From positions 784,001-848,000 of the forward strand of contig JACVTC010000042.1 of NCBI GenBank assembly GCA_016946835.1: 64,000 bases of DNA, read 5' to 3'. The notes beneath the pieces were generated by a model. The model was not told where the DNA came from. It made no database searches and worked only from the letters and a program-made list of their open reading frames with translations. A program made the position numbers and the translations under genes. Position 1 is the first letter of the stretch; each line of letters starts with the position of its first letter. The DNA is from Neocallimastix lanati (nom. inval.). Its lineage: Eukaryota > Neocallimastigomycota > Neocallimastigomycetes > Neocallimastigales > Neocallimastigaceae. Below are positions 46,516-60,800 of the stretch, in pieces.

Positions 46516-48132
46516 TATATTTTTAAAAAATTTTAAGCTTTCATAAAATTACAAATTGAAATATCAAATTATTTTCCTAATACTTTAGAAATAATAGTAA
46601 AAGAATTTAATAACAGAATTATGAAATTATTCACTAATACCTCATGAAAAAACATTCAAGTCATGAATACTTATTATTAATTCAAAATAAAATAAAGTAA
46701 AATAAAATACATTTTCTTATTATTTTTTAGAATGGAATATTTTTGGAGTAGCAGTATTTCATGGTTTAAATTAAAATTATATAGTTCTGAAATATATATT
46801 AATGAATAAATACATATTAATATGAATAAATAAATTAATATATATAAATGAATAATTTTATTAATTAAATAATTTTTAAATTTATTAGTCATTAAAAATG
46901 ATATTAATAATAATAAATAATTAATAATAATAATTAATATTAATAATATTTAATTCATTACTTTAATCAAAAAGGTTATATTTTATTATTTATTGGATTA
47001 ATTTTAATAACTTATTACGATATTAATAATTAAATAAATTTTATATTTAAATCTTATTATTCATTAAGGATTATAAGTGAGAAAAGAGAAAAAAATAAAA
47101 AAAAAATAATAATAAAAAAAAATATATTATCAATTATAAATATTAGAAGGAATTCAATATTAGAATAATTTATAGTTAGTAAATCATTGATAAAAATGTT
47201 ATTTGTAATTAATGATTTTTTAACATTACTTACATATATAATAAGGATTAAATCTTTTACCTGCTAATGAATTACATTTTTTTAATTATTTTTACTATTG
47301 AAATATCAGGAAAGTATTATTATAATTGGCGTTGTGATGCTTAATAGAATAAAAATTTACCACATTAAAAAATTAGCATTACTTTAATTGAAATTATTAA
47401 TTATGATTATAATACAACATACAAGATTATAACATCAATTTGTTTTTAATAAAAAAATGTATTTTTAATAAATAATAATAATAAAAAAATGATGTTGCTA
47501 TAATATTAATATAAAAAAACATTGTTAATAATATTAATAATAAAAGATTGCTATAATAAAAATAAATTATAAATAATAATAAATAATAAATAAAAATTAA
47601 AAAATGATAAATAAAAAATAATAAATTATAAATAATAATAAATAATAAATATTAAATAATAAATAATTTTAATAATAATTATAATAATAATATTAATAAT
47701 ATTAATAAGTAATTAATAATAATAATAATTAATAATAATTATAATTATAATAATAATTATACTAATAATAATAATAAATAATAATAAATAATAATAAATA
47801 AATAATAATTAATAATAATAATTAATAATAATAATAATTATAATTATAATTTATTATAAAAATTATTATTATAATTATAATATAATAAAAATAAATAATT
47901 ATAATAATTATAATAATTTATAATAATAATAAGTAAATAAATAATAATTATAATAATAATAATTTATTATAATTGTTATTATTATAAATATAATATAATA
48001 ATAATAAATAATAATAATTATTATAAACATAATAATAATTATTATAATTATAATAATAATAATTATACTAATAATAAATAATAATAATTAATAATAATAA
48101 TAATAATAACAAAAACATTTTTAATAATAATA

Positions 48133-48165
<33 letters not shown>

Positions 48166-48670
48166 TATAATTATATTAATAATAGCAATAATAATAATAA
48201 TAATAATAATAGCAATAATAATAATAATAATAATAATAGTAATAATAATAATAATTAATAATTAATAATAATAAATATTATAATAATAATAATAATTAAA
48301 AATAATAATTATTATTATTATTATAAAAATAATAAAATTTAATAACAATAATAATTAATAATAATAATAATAATAATTAAAAAATTTTTAATAATAATAA
48401 ATAATAATAATAATAGCAATAATAAAGGAAATAATAATATATAATAATAAAATAAATAATAATTATTATTATAATTATAATAATAATAATAATAAAATTT
48501 AATAATAATGATTAATAAGTAAATAATAATAATTAATAATTATAAAATAAATAATAATAATAATAATAATAATTAATAATAATTAACAATAATAATAATA
48601 ATAATATATCAAATATTTTTAATAATTTATATTTAATTTTCATTTATTTAATTTTTTTTTTTTTTTTTTT

Positions 48671-48701
<31 letters not shown>

Positions 48702-49109
48702 TGTATGTTTGTTTAGTTTTATTAATAAATAAGTTATTTTTTTCTTTTCCTAGAATTGTTAAAATGTATTAGTTATATTTATAAGTTTATTTCCTATTAA
48801 ATATCAGATTTTTTGTTTCATTTTTAAGAAATCATTTAAATTAGTTATAATTATATGTAAAATATTTTAAATAAATTATAGGCTTTATTATTTTATTATT
48901 TTAATATATTAATATGAAAAATAAAAAATAAATATAAAATAGAAAAAAAAATCAATATATTTATTGATTGGAATAAATGTAAAATATTAACTGTGGAAAA
49001 GATCATAGATTAAAAAAGTTTTTTTTTTTTTTTTGGTTTAATTAAGATAAAATGTTTTAAAATTATTTCGAATTTTTCATACTTAAATACTTTAACATAT
49101 GAAATTTTA
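46516..49109. other. Intergenic region between genes 4 and 3
   Basis: About 2.6 kb, A+T-rich. An (AAT)n region spans about 47460-48610 and poly-T runs lie at 48651-48702. It should contain the gene 4 3' untranslated region. No supported gene is seen. Confidence 0.75.
47460..48610. repeat. (AAT)n/(TAAT) microsatellite field
   Basis: Over 1.1 kb of AAT-family repeats with TTA inversions that could form hairpins. It is the longest simple-sequence block of the window. Confidence 0.9.
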
Positions 49110-49741
49110 TTATCCTTTTATATCATTTCCTTTAGTACAAATAGCATTACTACAGCTATTAAATTCTGTTTCACCATTATCACAATTTGAATCTTTATCT
49201 TTTGTATATGTTAAATCATCAGTACCAGCACAGACCGCAGTCTTATCATCAGAATTGACAACAATCGAGTTATCTGTGGCATCTACTAAAATATAGTCAC
49301 CATCGTTCTTTCCAGTGGTTTGAGGGAATGCACTCGATTCACCAAAATTAACTAAATATTTATTGGTAGTAAATGTTCCTTTTATGGCTCCATCAAGACA
49401 GAGTGCTCCACTAGAATCAATCGCACCATCAGCTGCACCACTTCCGCATGCATTAGCATCTTTTGTGTATGAAACACATTTTGAGGTCGAAGTACATACG
49501 GCATATGCGCTTCCATTGGCATTCTTAAAGTATCCTATTCCTGGAGGTGTGATTAATGAACAATTTGTGGAACCATCACATGATATTAATTTTGAGACAT
49601 CTTCATTGTTTGCGTAATAACCAGCTTGAGCACCGGCCCAATCAGTAGGTGTGCATGTTCCTACATCACTGCAGATGACAATTTTATCAAATGAGGCTGC
49701 AACAATTTCTCTGTTCTCTTTTATAAGATAAGAACCAATTT
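49110..49741 (-). CDS. Gene 4 exon 15: D-type module, C-terminal tail and stop
   Basis: Residues about 2902-3111. It starts KIGSYLIKENREIV; short repeats IVICSDVGTC, AGYYANNEDVSKLISC...C and GYFKNANGSAYAVC; a Cys before GAIDSSGALC; and the tail AVCAGTDDL, SNCDNGETEF, SCSNAICTKGNDIKG, with TAA at 49112-49110. No ATG falls in the sense frame, so only antisense ORFs show up here. Confidence 0.92.
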
Positions 49742-52700
49742 CTATATGAAGACGAAAATAAAAAAAAAAATAAATATTATTATATTAATAAATATAAAAA
49801 ATACGACTTTTTATAAAAAGAAATTTAAGTCATAATCTAAATTGAATATTAAAAAAAAAAAAAAAAAAAAAAAAGTTGAAAAAAATAATAATTATAATTA
49901 TAATTACAATGATAATTATTATAATTATAATAATATTAATAATAATCATAATATATACTAATATAAAAAATAGGTTTAAAATATTAAATTAAATGAAATA
50001 AATATTACTTGTTGCTTCAACTAAAATTATTTTTGTTCCTTTGGTAGTGTATTTTTTATATGCCGCATTTAGTACATTTAATAAGTACGATTTACCATCC
50101 GTGATATCTATAGATTCATATGCATTACCTCCAGCATTTGGTGCACATAATTTGATTCCAGTACTTTCATTATTAGTTACCTTTCCAACATCACCAACAC
50201 CACCACAGGTTCCATCGATAATATTAGCATCTGCTTGATTACAATCAGTTGAATCACATTTAGTAATGGAACTTCCAACCATAACATAACCTTCACCTAC
50301 AGTACAAACACCATTATTACAGCTGAAGAGTAAGAGAGTACTGAGATCATCAGCTGTGAAATCATCATTCTCAATAAAAACGGTAGTACTACTTCCTGCT
50401 GTTTGGTATGTTTTAATACCAGATACGGTGGAATCAGAATTGAATTCATGATTAGCGTAGGTGTACTTATAGGCATAATAAGAATCACCAATTTTAACAA
50501 GATAGTTTATGTTTTTTGCGTCATCTTTTCATTTTTTTTGTTTTTGTTTTACATAGGTTTATATAAAAATTAAATTAATAAAATAAAAAAGTTATCAAAA
50601 GATATAATTAATTTTCTCTCTACGAAAAAAAAAAATTTTTTAATTATAAAATTGGCTCTAATGGATTATTTATTTATTTAAAAGTTATTTTTTTCTTACC
50701 TTCGAAACTCTCGTCCACAGCTATATAATTTGTACCAAAGGTGACCATTTTCTTTGCGGTCAATTTACTTCCACTTTCTAATGTAGCGCCTGTGATATAG
50801 TTTTTACTGGCTTCAATTTTTACACTTGTATTGGTATCAAGACAAAGGTAATAATCTCCCGGTGCAGCTTGTTGTTTTATAATTAAACCTATTTTACTTT
50901 CGCAATGATCAGCTGTAGTTAAGTCAACTGTATCATCATTAACTACAGCCGCATCACCTGTGGTGCTAATAGCATAATACTTGCTATCCTTAGCATCCTT
51001 TACATAACCTGTGATAAGTTCACATATTCCTGAGGAACAGTTAATAATTCTAACTTGAGATTTTTTAGTATCGTCGGTACAATCTCCAGAACCGAAATTC
51101 GTTATCTCATTATTATTAGGAATAGTTTTCACTTGAATTCCATCTAGTAATCATTATTAAAAAGAATAATTTATATATACATTAAATTTTTAAATATTTA
51201 CATAAAAGATGTATAAAATAATTATATATTTATATATTTTTTTAATTAAAAAAATATTTTTTTTATTTTTTTTTTTTTTAATTTAAAAAATAATAACCAT
51301 AGAAAATTTTTTTACTTACCATTGGTAGTATCATATAGATATTTTTTGGGAGTATCACTAATGGCTAAAATGATACTTTTACTTTTTAAATTAACAAATG
51401 GACCTGAATGATCGGATGGTACGGCAAGTAAATAGCTGGCGTCGGTATCTTCTTTCACAGCCTGTTCAGGATCGGCATTCGAGTCAAGACATATTTCTCC
51501 ATTGCTAGTTAAACCACCAACTTCTGAGGCAGAGGTACAGTCGACAAAGTCCTCCTCATCGAGAAGTGTGGAACTTGAAGCACCAATGGCATAGTAATCT
51601 TCACCAATTTTAATATAACCGACGGTTGGTGTGCAAGTACCACCGGCACAGTTGAACAAGGCAAGCTTCGTTTTATCCGTAGCGGTGGATGGATCTTCGG
51701 TGACATCCAACCACACATTATCCACAATTTTTTCAGCGACGGTAGTAGTTAAATCTGTATCATCTGTAAATTTAGTTCCATCGTAGGTATATTCCTTATA
51801 CTCTTCTCCAAGCTTTAAAATATATGTTTTACCATTCTGAGCTATTAAAAATGTAAATATAATACAAAATAAAAATATATATATATAAATTAGTATCAAA
51901 AATTCATTGGAATCATTTCTATTCTAAATTTATTTTTAATTCCAAATTTATTATTAATTATCCTCAAAAAGAGATATTTTACCAGTCTTACTATCCAAGA
52001 TTAATTTATTTTTGACAGATTTTATCAAAATTTTGGTAGTACCATCTCCAGTTCCAGTGAAAACATTAGTGGAGGCATTGGTGATAATATGATAGGCTAT
52101 ATCATCGGTTGATACATTAAAATCAATGGATTCGCCATCGCCTAAACAAAGTTTAGGTGGGGTAGCTGTGGCATATACCTTTCCAAAGGTGTCACCATCA
52201 CAACTTTCAACAATATTTCCTCCATTAACCAATGCTTTTGATGCTCCAATCGAGTAGAAAGAATCACCAATTTTAGCATAACCCTTTGTGTTAGAGCAGT
52301 CGGTTTCAGTACAACTATACAATGCCAAATTTCCAGGAGTGGTGACAGTATCGGAATCTAATTTAATTTCCATTGAAGTGTTATCAATTTCAAAAACATG
52401 TACTCCAGCAGGCAACGTTTCTATTAAAATTTGATTAATGTTTTTTTTAGAATTAATAGATTTCCAAAAAAAAAAAAAAATAAAAATAAAATATTAATAA
52501 CATAAGTTTAAGATCCAAAATTCAAAATGATAATAATAAATCCATAAATTATGATAAAAAATAAATTTTAAAGTAGTAAATAAAATAACTATCTCTAATT
52601 TTTTTTAAAATATTATTTAAAATTAAAAAAAAATGCGTCGATAAAAAAAACAGAATTATATAAAAAAAAAAAAAAAAAAAAATAAAAATTTATAAAGTTT

Positions 52701-54453
52701 TATATAAAAATTTAATTGTACTAGTAAAAATTAAAAATATGTAATCCTTAAAGTTGTAGTATTAATTAAAAATAATAAAAAAAATAGTTTCAAGTAAACT
52801 TACTTAATATCATGTAGTGTGTGCCTACTTCAATAACAATATCAACTGCTCCTGTTTCAATGAAAGCATTTCCAGTAACTATAGTATCAGCAATTTGGAA
52901 ATACTTTTTAGTGCCAAAGGTAGCGGTACCTGAAGCTACATTACAAAGCTTAGCACTTGATGTATCATACAATAATCCAATTTGTCCAGATGCACAACTA
53001 GCTTCAGGTGTGACTTCAGCATTAGTTCCAGAAATGATTTTGAAAAATTTGGCACTTCCAATCTCCTCGTTGGACTTAATATAACCATAGGTTTCTCTAC
53101 ATACCTTTGACGTAGAATCACAATCATAGAGTGCAAGTTTTTCTTTAACTCCATCTAAAGCAGTTCCATCCATTTGTGATATGTCTACTACTTCAATGGT
53201 ACTTAAATTAATAATATTAATACCATCAGTAATACCTAAAAATATAACAAATAATATAAAAATGTTATTCGATTATTATTTAATATCCTTATGATTATCA
53301 TTTTCTCAATTCTTAATTAAATAAAAACGAATTATAAAAATTAAATTTCATAAATATAAATTTTAAAATGAATAATCAATAACTAATGATTGCTTTAAAT
53401 CAAAAATTTTTTTTTTTAATGATATTTCATTTTATCCACATATACTTTTTTATCTTTCTTTTTTTTTTTTATTTTTGAAAAATAATAGCAAAAGAATAAT
53501 CTATTAAACTTTAAAAATATATAAAAGTTTACCACTCTATACTTTTTTTTATATTATTATTTGAATGATTTACCTTCGACATTAGTCTTGATAATGTAAT
53601 TAGTATTCATATCGAGATACCAGTTACCGTTACTCACACCAGTAGTGATCAAGTATTTAGCGCTATCCATGTCTACTTCATTTTCAGGTGAAATACAAAT
53701 CTTACCCTCGGCGGACAACTTACCAATATTGGCGGTCTGACTACAATCCTCATGGAAGGCTTCTCCCTCTGCCGTAATACCAGACTCTGAAACATGGTAG
53801 TAAACTGTTTCTTTTGAGTAAAAAGTATCTGCAGCCCATTCTTCATTAGTAGTGACTTCAAATGTTATTACATCTGTTTTTTTATAATCTCTTGTAACTG
53901 TATAATCATCATTACTAGTAATAAGAGTAAATGTATCTATTTTGATATAACCCTCAAATAATTTGCATTTGCTATCTGAATTACATTGGTATATGGCTAA
54001 CTTTTCAACATCGGTATTTAATATACCTTTATTGCTTTCACCGGGAGTAAATTTTTTAACATCAGTTTTGATATCTTCAATTCTAAAGATATAAACACCA
54101 CCAGCTAAAGCGGCAGTTTGAGTACAAACACCATCTTCATCTACTTCATATATTTTACTGTCACTTTCATCAACACAGAAGGAAACGCCTGATTTAGCAG
54201 AATTTTTTTCACCATCTGGGCAAGCTATTAATTCATTGCCTATTACAAAAAAAAAACAATGTTATGCATTAATAAAGTTTTATATTCAGTGAATATTAAA
54301 TTATTATTAGTAAAAAAAATACAAAGAAAATAATATTTTTTTTCTTATATTATTTTTGAAAAAATTATCATTTTTTATTAATGTATATCATTATTTCATA
54401 GTATATTATTATAATTATTATTATTAATTGTTAATTATTATTATTAATAATCA

Positions 54454-54515
<62 letters not shown>

Positions 54516-55011
54516 ATTCTTAACAATTTTTGTATTATTATTATTATTATAATTATTATTATTAATTATTATTCTTAATTATTATTCTTAACAATCTTTT
54601 TATTATTATTATTATAATTATTATTATTAATTATTATTCTTATTATTATTAACAATCTTTTTATTATTATTATTATAATTATTAATATTAATTATTATTA
54701 TTAATCATTATTATTAACAATCTTTTTATTATTATTATTATTAATTATTATTATTACTATTATTATTATATCTTTTGATATTTAACTTTTATATATGAAA
54801 TATATAAAAAACATTCATATCAATATGCTATAATATTTTAATATTTTTTTCTAACAATTACTATTTGAAATCAATATGTACTATTTTGATTATTAAGATT
54901 AAATTTATAGCTTATTAATTGTTAATTTCCATTTTTTAAGTAAAATTACTAATTAAATTCCAAACCAACCCACCATATAATAATATTCTTTTTATTTATA
55001 ACCAATAATAT

Positions 55012-55053
<42 letters not shown>

Positions 55054-57459
55054 TTTGAATAAATTATTATTTAATTTTGATCTTACCTGAACCACCAATT
55101 TTAAGACCCTCGGTACATATACCACTTTTACAGGAATAACTATTTTCAGAGGATTGACTGATCTTCATGTCCGTATCGACCGTAACGACTTCATTTTGAT
55201 TTATATCAAGATATAGGGCATAATCAGAAGCTAATACGTAACCAAAATTATTGTCTACTCCTGCTGCTCCATTAAGAGATGGGAATTTACTAGTACTTCC
55301 TAAATCAACCAAATAGGCGCCTGTGGCAAAACTACCTGACTTACTTTCGCTAAGGCAGAGCTTTCCATCACTACTTAATTCACCAATGATTGAATTGGAA
55401 CAAGTTGTGGTCTTTAGCGTGTAGGCACTACAGGACGAGGCAGTACTACTCGTACACTTAAGATAGGCCGGTGTGGCAGCATTATTCTTCAAATAACCGG
55501 CAGCAGGAGCATCAACATCAGAACAAGTGATCCCACTAGCCCCACTCTCACAATAGATCAATTTTCCACCCTGACCATCATTCTTAATATATCCGAGATC
55601 TGATTCAACTGCAGCACTGGAGGTACAGACCACTGGATCTCCTGAACATTTAATAAGCTTAGAGAAATTCGTTCCATCATCGGTGCTACTTCTATCAAGG
55701 TATACTTTATCAGCACTTGCGGTATCCTTTTGACAACCACCACTAGTACACTTAATTAATAGATTCAATTTTGAATCCCCATTTAAGTGATAGTAATTTC
55801 CTGCACCATAGCCATCTACATTAACAGCTGAATAATAGGTACCATCACATTGAAGTAAGGCCTTAGTGGCAGAGGAAGCATCAAAGTTCAAATAGACATC
55901 GCCGTTATTTTTGATACTATAACTTCCACAGGTAACGTCTTCTCCACTGGTAGTACACTTAATCAACTTACTGTAATTATTACCAGATTTACTTGTACCA
56001 TCTACAAAGTATTGACCTGCGGTATTTGCATCTATAACATTGGCTTTAGCTATTGCTGAAGCCGTCATATCACTAGCAACCTTAAGTAATGGATGAGTAG
56101 CTGGAGTATTTCCATCTGCATCAACATTATAGTAGCCTTCATTTACCACGACGGCACATTTACCATCGCTTTTACAATAGAATAATCTGTTATCTGAAGT
56201 TCCGTCAAAGTAATACTTTCCCTTGAGTTGAGTCAAAGTACTACTTTGATATTTGTAAATAATCAAATTCTCAGAGCCATCAAGAGAGCCGATGGTTGGA
56301 ATAACACAAGTATTAGCATTATCACATTGATAAATAAGATAGCTTGGATCGGTTAATGATTCTGCTCCACAAGTGTTTGATCCTGATTTATAAATTTCAT
56401 TACCTTTAATACATAATTTATTTTGAGGTATAGATCCACCACTTTTAATTGTACATAAAGCCCCTGCAGAAACTGTAGCACATTCAGGTAGAGCTTTAAA
56501 TAATTAAAGTTTTTAAAATTAATAATAATTAATAAAATTAATTAATAAATATAATCAAAAAAAATTTTTTTTTTGAATATTCAATAATTAAATAAATGAT
56601 TTATTATTTATCTATTATATAATTATTTATAATATTATATAGTATATGTGGATGAACAAGTATTTTTTTTTTTTATGATTTTTATTTACCTGTAGCTTCA
56701 GCTGGAGCTTGATAGAGTGCTGTTCCATCGGAATCAATCTTCACCGAAATGTATTCACCAGCGGAAGCTCCTGGGAAATCATTAGCACTAGCAATGGTTA
56801 AAGCTTTATTAGAGGCTGTAGCGCCAACTTTAATTTCTACTTGATTTACACTATCAACTTCTTCCGCAGTATTAGTTGTAGTAAGACAAAGAAAAACCTT
56901 CTTATTGGTAGAAGATACCTTTACTCCACCAACTTTAGAACAGGTACTAATTCCACCATCTGCAAGTAATTCACAATCATTTGCCCCTCCCTTACATGAA
57001 ATAACATGTTGATCTGTTTCTCCTCCGGAATTAACAAAGTAACCCTTAGCATCACTTCCACGTTTCACACATTCACTTTCAGTACAAGTAATGACACGAA
57101 TGTTGTCTGAAGTGTCCGCTACAGCTTGAATATAATGCTTTGGAGCAGCATTAGTGGCACTCGTACTAATCAATTTGCAAGCCTTTTGAGGACTACTGAC
57201 GCACTGAATAAGTTTTCCCGAATTAAATGCATCGATATAATAACCAAAATTATTGACACTTCCAACAGGAGTAGGAGTACAGGATAGTGAATTGCCAGGA
57301 CATGAAACTAAATTATCACCATCAACATTATCTGTTGTGAGAACTTCATTACTCTTGATCAAATAATAGCCAACATCTAAAAATTATAATTTATTCATAG
57401 TATAATAAAAATATAAATTTCAATATATATATAGATATGTATTAATATATTTTCATTTT

Positions 57460-57555
<96 letters not shown>

Positions 57556-57563
57556 TATTATTA

Positions 57564-57602
<39 letters not shown>

Positions 57603-57757
57603 TATTATTATTATTTATTATTATTATTATTATTATTTATTATTATTATTTATTATTATTATTTATTATTATTATTATTATTATTATATTATTATTATTA
57701 TTATTATTAATTTTTTATTATTATATTATTATTATTATTATTAATTTTTTATTATTA

Positions 57758-57821
<64 letters not shown>

Positions 57822-60800
57822 TATTATTATTATTATTATTTATTTATTATTATCATAATTTATTATTTATTAATAAATACTCTTTTTATTATTTATTATT
57901 ATTATTATTATATTATTATTATTATATTTTTAATATATTTTCAATACGGTATTTTTTAAAAAGTTCAATTAATTTTAAAAATAACTTAATTTAATGATTA
58001 ATATGTCTAATACTATCTTATTATGTTCAATATGTTTTATACCATAATTTAATATATATATAATATTTAATTATATTTAAAATAGTATCATTCATAATTT
58101 TTAATGATATATTATATAGAAATAAGAGTGCAGATTAAATAAAAAAAAAAATAATAATAATAATTATACAATTTAAAAAAAAATATATGGGTGAATTACC
58201 TGGAACAGGATTGGCGATGATATTTTTGTCACTGTTAACTACATAATTTTTATTGTTGGTGAAATAGCTTTTCTCATCGGATAAATCAACGGGATTACCA
58301 GTATTGAGTAAACAGAATTGTAATTTGGATTCGTTGACTTTAACTTTTCCATTTCCTTCACTACAATTATCAGAGATAACATTACTACTTTTTTGACAAA
58401 TAGATCCATCACTTTCAATGACTACATTGTCCTTAATCAACATATATCCAGCCATAGGAATACATGAGCCACTCTTACAGTTGAAGAGCATAAGATCTCC
58501 AATATCGGCCAAAGGTACATTACTTAAATTTGTAATTTCACGATAGACATTGGAACCGGATGCTACTTTTTGATAGGTCTTCATACCTGAAATGGAAGTG
58601 TCAGCAGTAAACGTCTTACTCGCCTTTTTCAAAGCTTTATAGTTTGTACTGTATTTGATAAGATAGCTGGTATCTGCGTCGTCGTCCAGACTGTCATCCA
58701 CAACAATATAATCACTGGTAATCGTGACTAGCTTCTTACTTTGTAATTTACTAGTATCTGCAACACTTCCCAGGACGTAATGAAGTCCAGTTCCTGTGGC
58801 TACTGTAACAGAGGAATTGGTATCCAAGCACAAGTATGGAACTTCATCAGCATCCTTCATAATATTGCCAACATTACTGGAACAAGAATTTGAAAGGGTA
58901 ACTTTACTTGCCCCTGCTGTGACGTCCACACCATAGAAACTTCCAGAATTCTTGACATAACCACTGATACCCTGACACACATTACTCTCGGAGCATTGGT
59001 AAATAGCGATACTTGCTGCGGCACTACTATAATCTGCTGCAATTGGGGTGGTGACCACCGACTTTACTATCTTCAAGATGTTGATATCAGACATGGGCTT
59101 CACTGAGAAAGAATTACCTGTGGCTCGGATAATCATTGATTTACCGGAGACCGATCCCGAAAAAACTGAAGTATTAGCCAGTGAGAGAAGATAGCTATTA
59201 CCTGGTGTCATACTTCCTTTCACTTGATCAGCTTCCGTAGTGCTTGGAACAAGACAAAGTTTATCCTCACTTAATAGCTTACCCGCATCAGCCGTTGAGG
59301 TACAAGTATTAGTGGTGATAGAGGTAGCAGGAATCAAGGTGTTCACATCATCATATTGGAAGATTGCATAGTTACTTCCAATCTTACGATAACCATAGAC
59401 CCTCTCACAATTAGCATTGGTACAGTCGAAGAGGGCCCATTTCTTGATATCTTCGGAGGAGGTCGCTTTATCGAGAGCCGTAACTTCACGAAAAACATTA
59501 GTACTATCAATCTGTTCATAGACAAATATTTCACTTGAACCAGTTCTTCCCGTAAATACATTAGAAGTTTGAGTGTAGGCAGTGTATTGATTTCCTTCCT
59601 TTACAATGTAATTTCCATCCGTTCCGATGTTTGGATCAGCTGCTATTATTCCATTATTAATACGAACCATTTTGTTATCATTATTAGCTAATTTACCTGC
59701 CGTGTTAGCACTAAAAACATAGTATCCATTGCCACTATTTAAGACAGAAACTTTTCTACCAGCATCGAGACAAAGATATTTACCAGTACCATCCTCTATA
59801 ATTTTACCTACATTACCGGTACATGAAGATAAAATATCTGGAGTTAAAGCTGAAGCTATTGGAGTATCACCTGTATCGAATTCATAAAATTCTGTATCGC
59901 TCTTTCTTACGTAACCATTGATCTTGTTACAAACACCGTCCTTATCACAATCATAAAGTTCCAAATTCGAAAGATTTGATGAACCTCCACTTCCTATAAT
60001 ATCATTTGGAGAGGCCTTAACATTAGAAAGGAAGAGATGAGCACCCTTTTCGTCATCAAATACATTCTTATAGGTTAAGGAATAATCCGTAGCCTCCACA
60101 ATGAAACTCTTTCCAGATTTATGTTCACAAAAAATGCTGTTTTTAGTGGATTCCATAATGTAGAGTCCACCGGCTTCCATTTTACCCAATTTTTGTTCAC
60201 TATTTTTGAGACAAACTCCATTTGATTTCAATTTATAAATTTCAGCACCTCCACAGGCAGTACTTTCAGGAGTAACAGAATCAATTGTATCACCAGCGTC
60301 AGGATGAGGAACCTTGTAATATTTACCATCCCCGGTTTTCAAATAACCATAGGTACGGACACAGGTATCGTCACCAGACTTACAGTTGAAAATGGCCCAA
60401 CGACTCTTTGAGGCATCAATCCATTCTGAATTATCCAAACTAATTTCGGAATAGACATTGGAAAGATTTTCTAATTGTTGGAAGGGTTTCACTCCATTCA
60501 TGGAGGTATCCTTCATGAAGGAAGTCGAAGCTTCCACATACTTATAGGAACCAAACTTTCCATTAAATTCGACCAAATAATTCTTGCTATTTTCACCTAT
60601 TTTGAAAAAAAAAAAAAAAGAAATTAAATTTCAATTAAAAAAAAAAAAAAAAAATGTTTCAGTATATTTGAAAGTTTTTTCACAATAATATGATAAATAA
60701 ATTAAATAAATAAATAGTTTAAAAAAAAATAAAGAAATAAATAAATAAATAAATTTAATTATATATATTGATGGATTTTCATAATTTCACTATTTTAATT

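Noticed and set aside
46096-46892. Short ORFs upstream of gene 3 on both strands
   Set aside because: A+T-driven Phe/Leu/Ile/Asn-rich frames in promoter and intergenic DNA without conservation.
51842-51899. Hydrophobic Met-started leader before gene 4 exon 12 as a new gene start
   Set aside because: The TAG acceptor at 51842 and the equal exon length (522 nt) in gene 2 show it is intron read-through.
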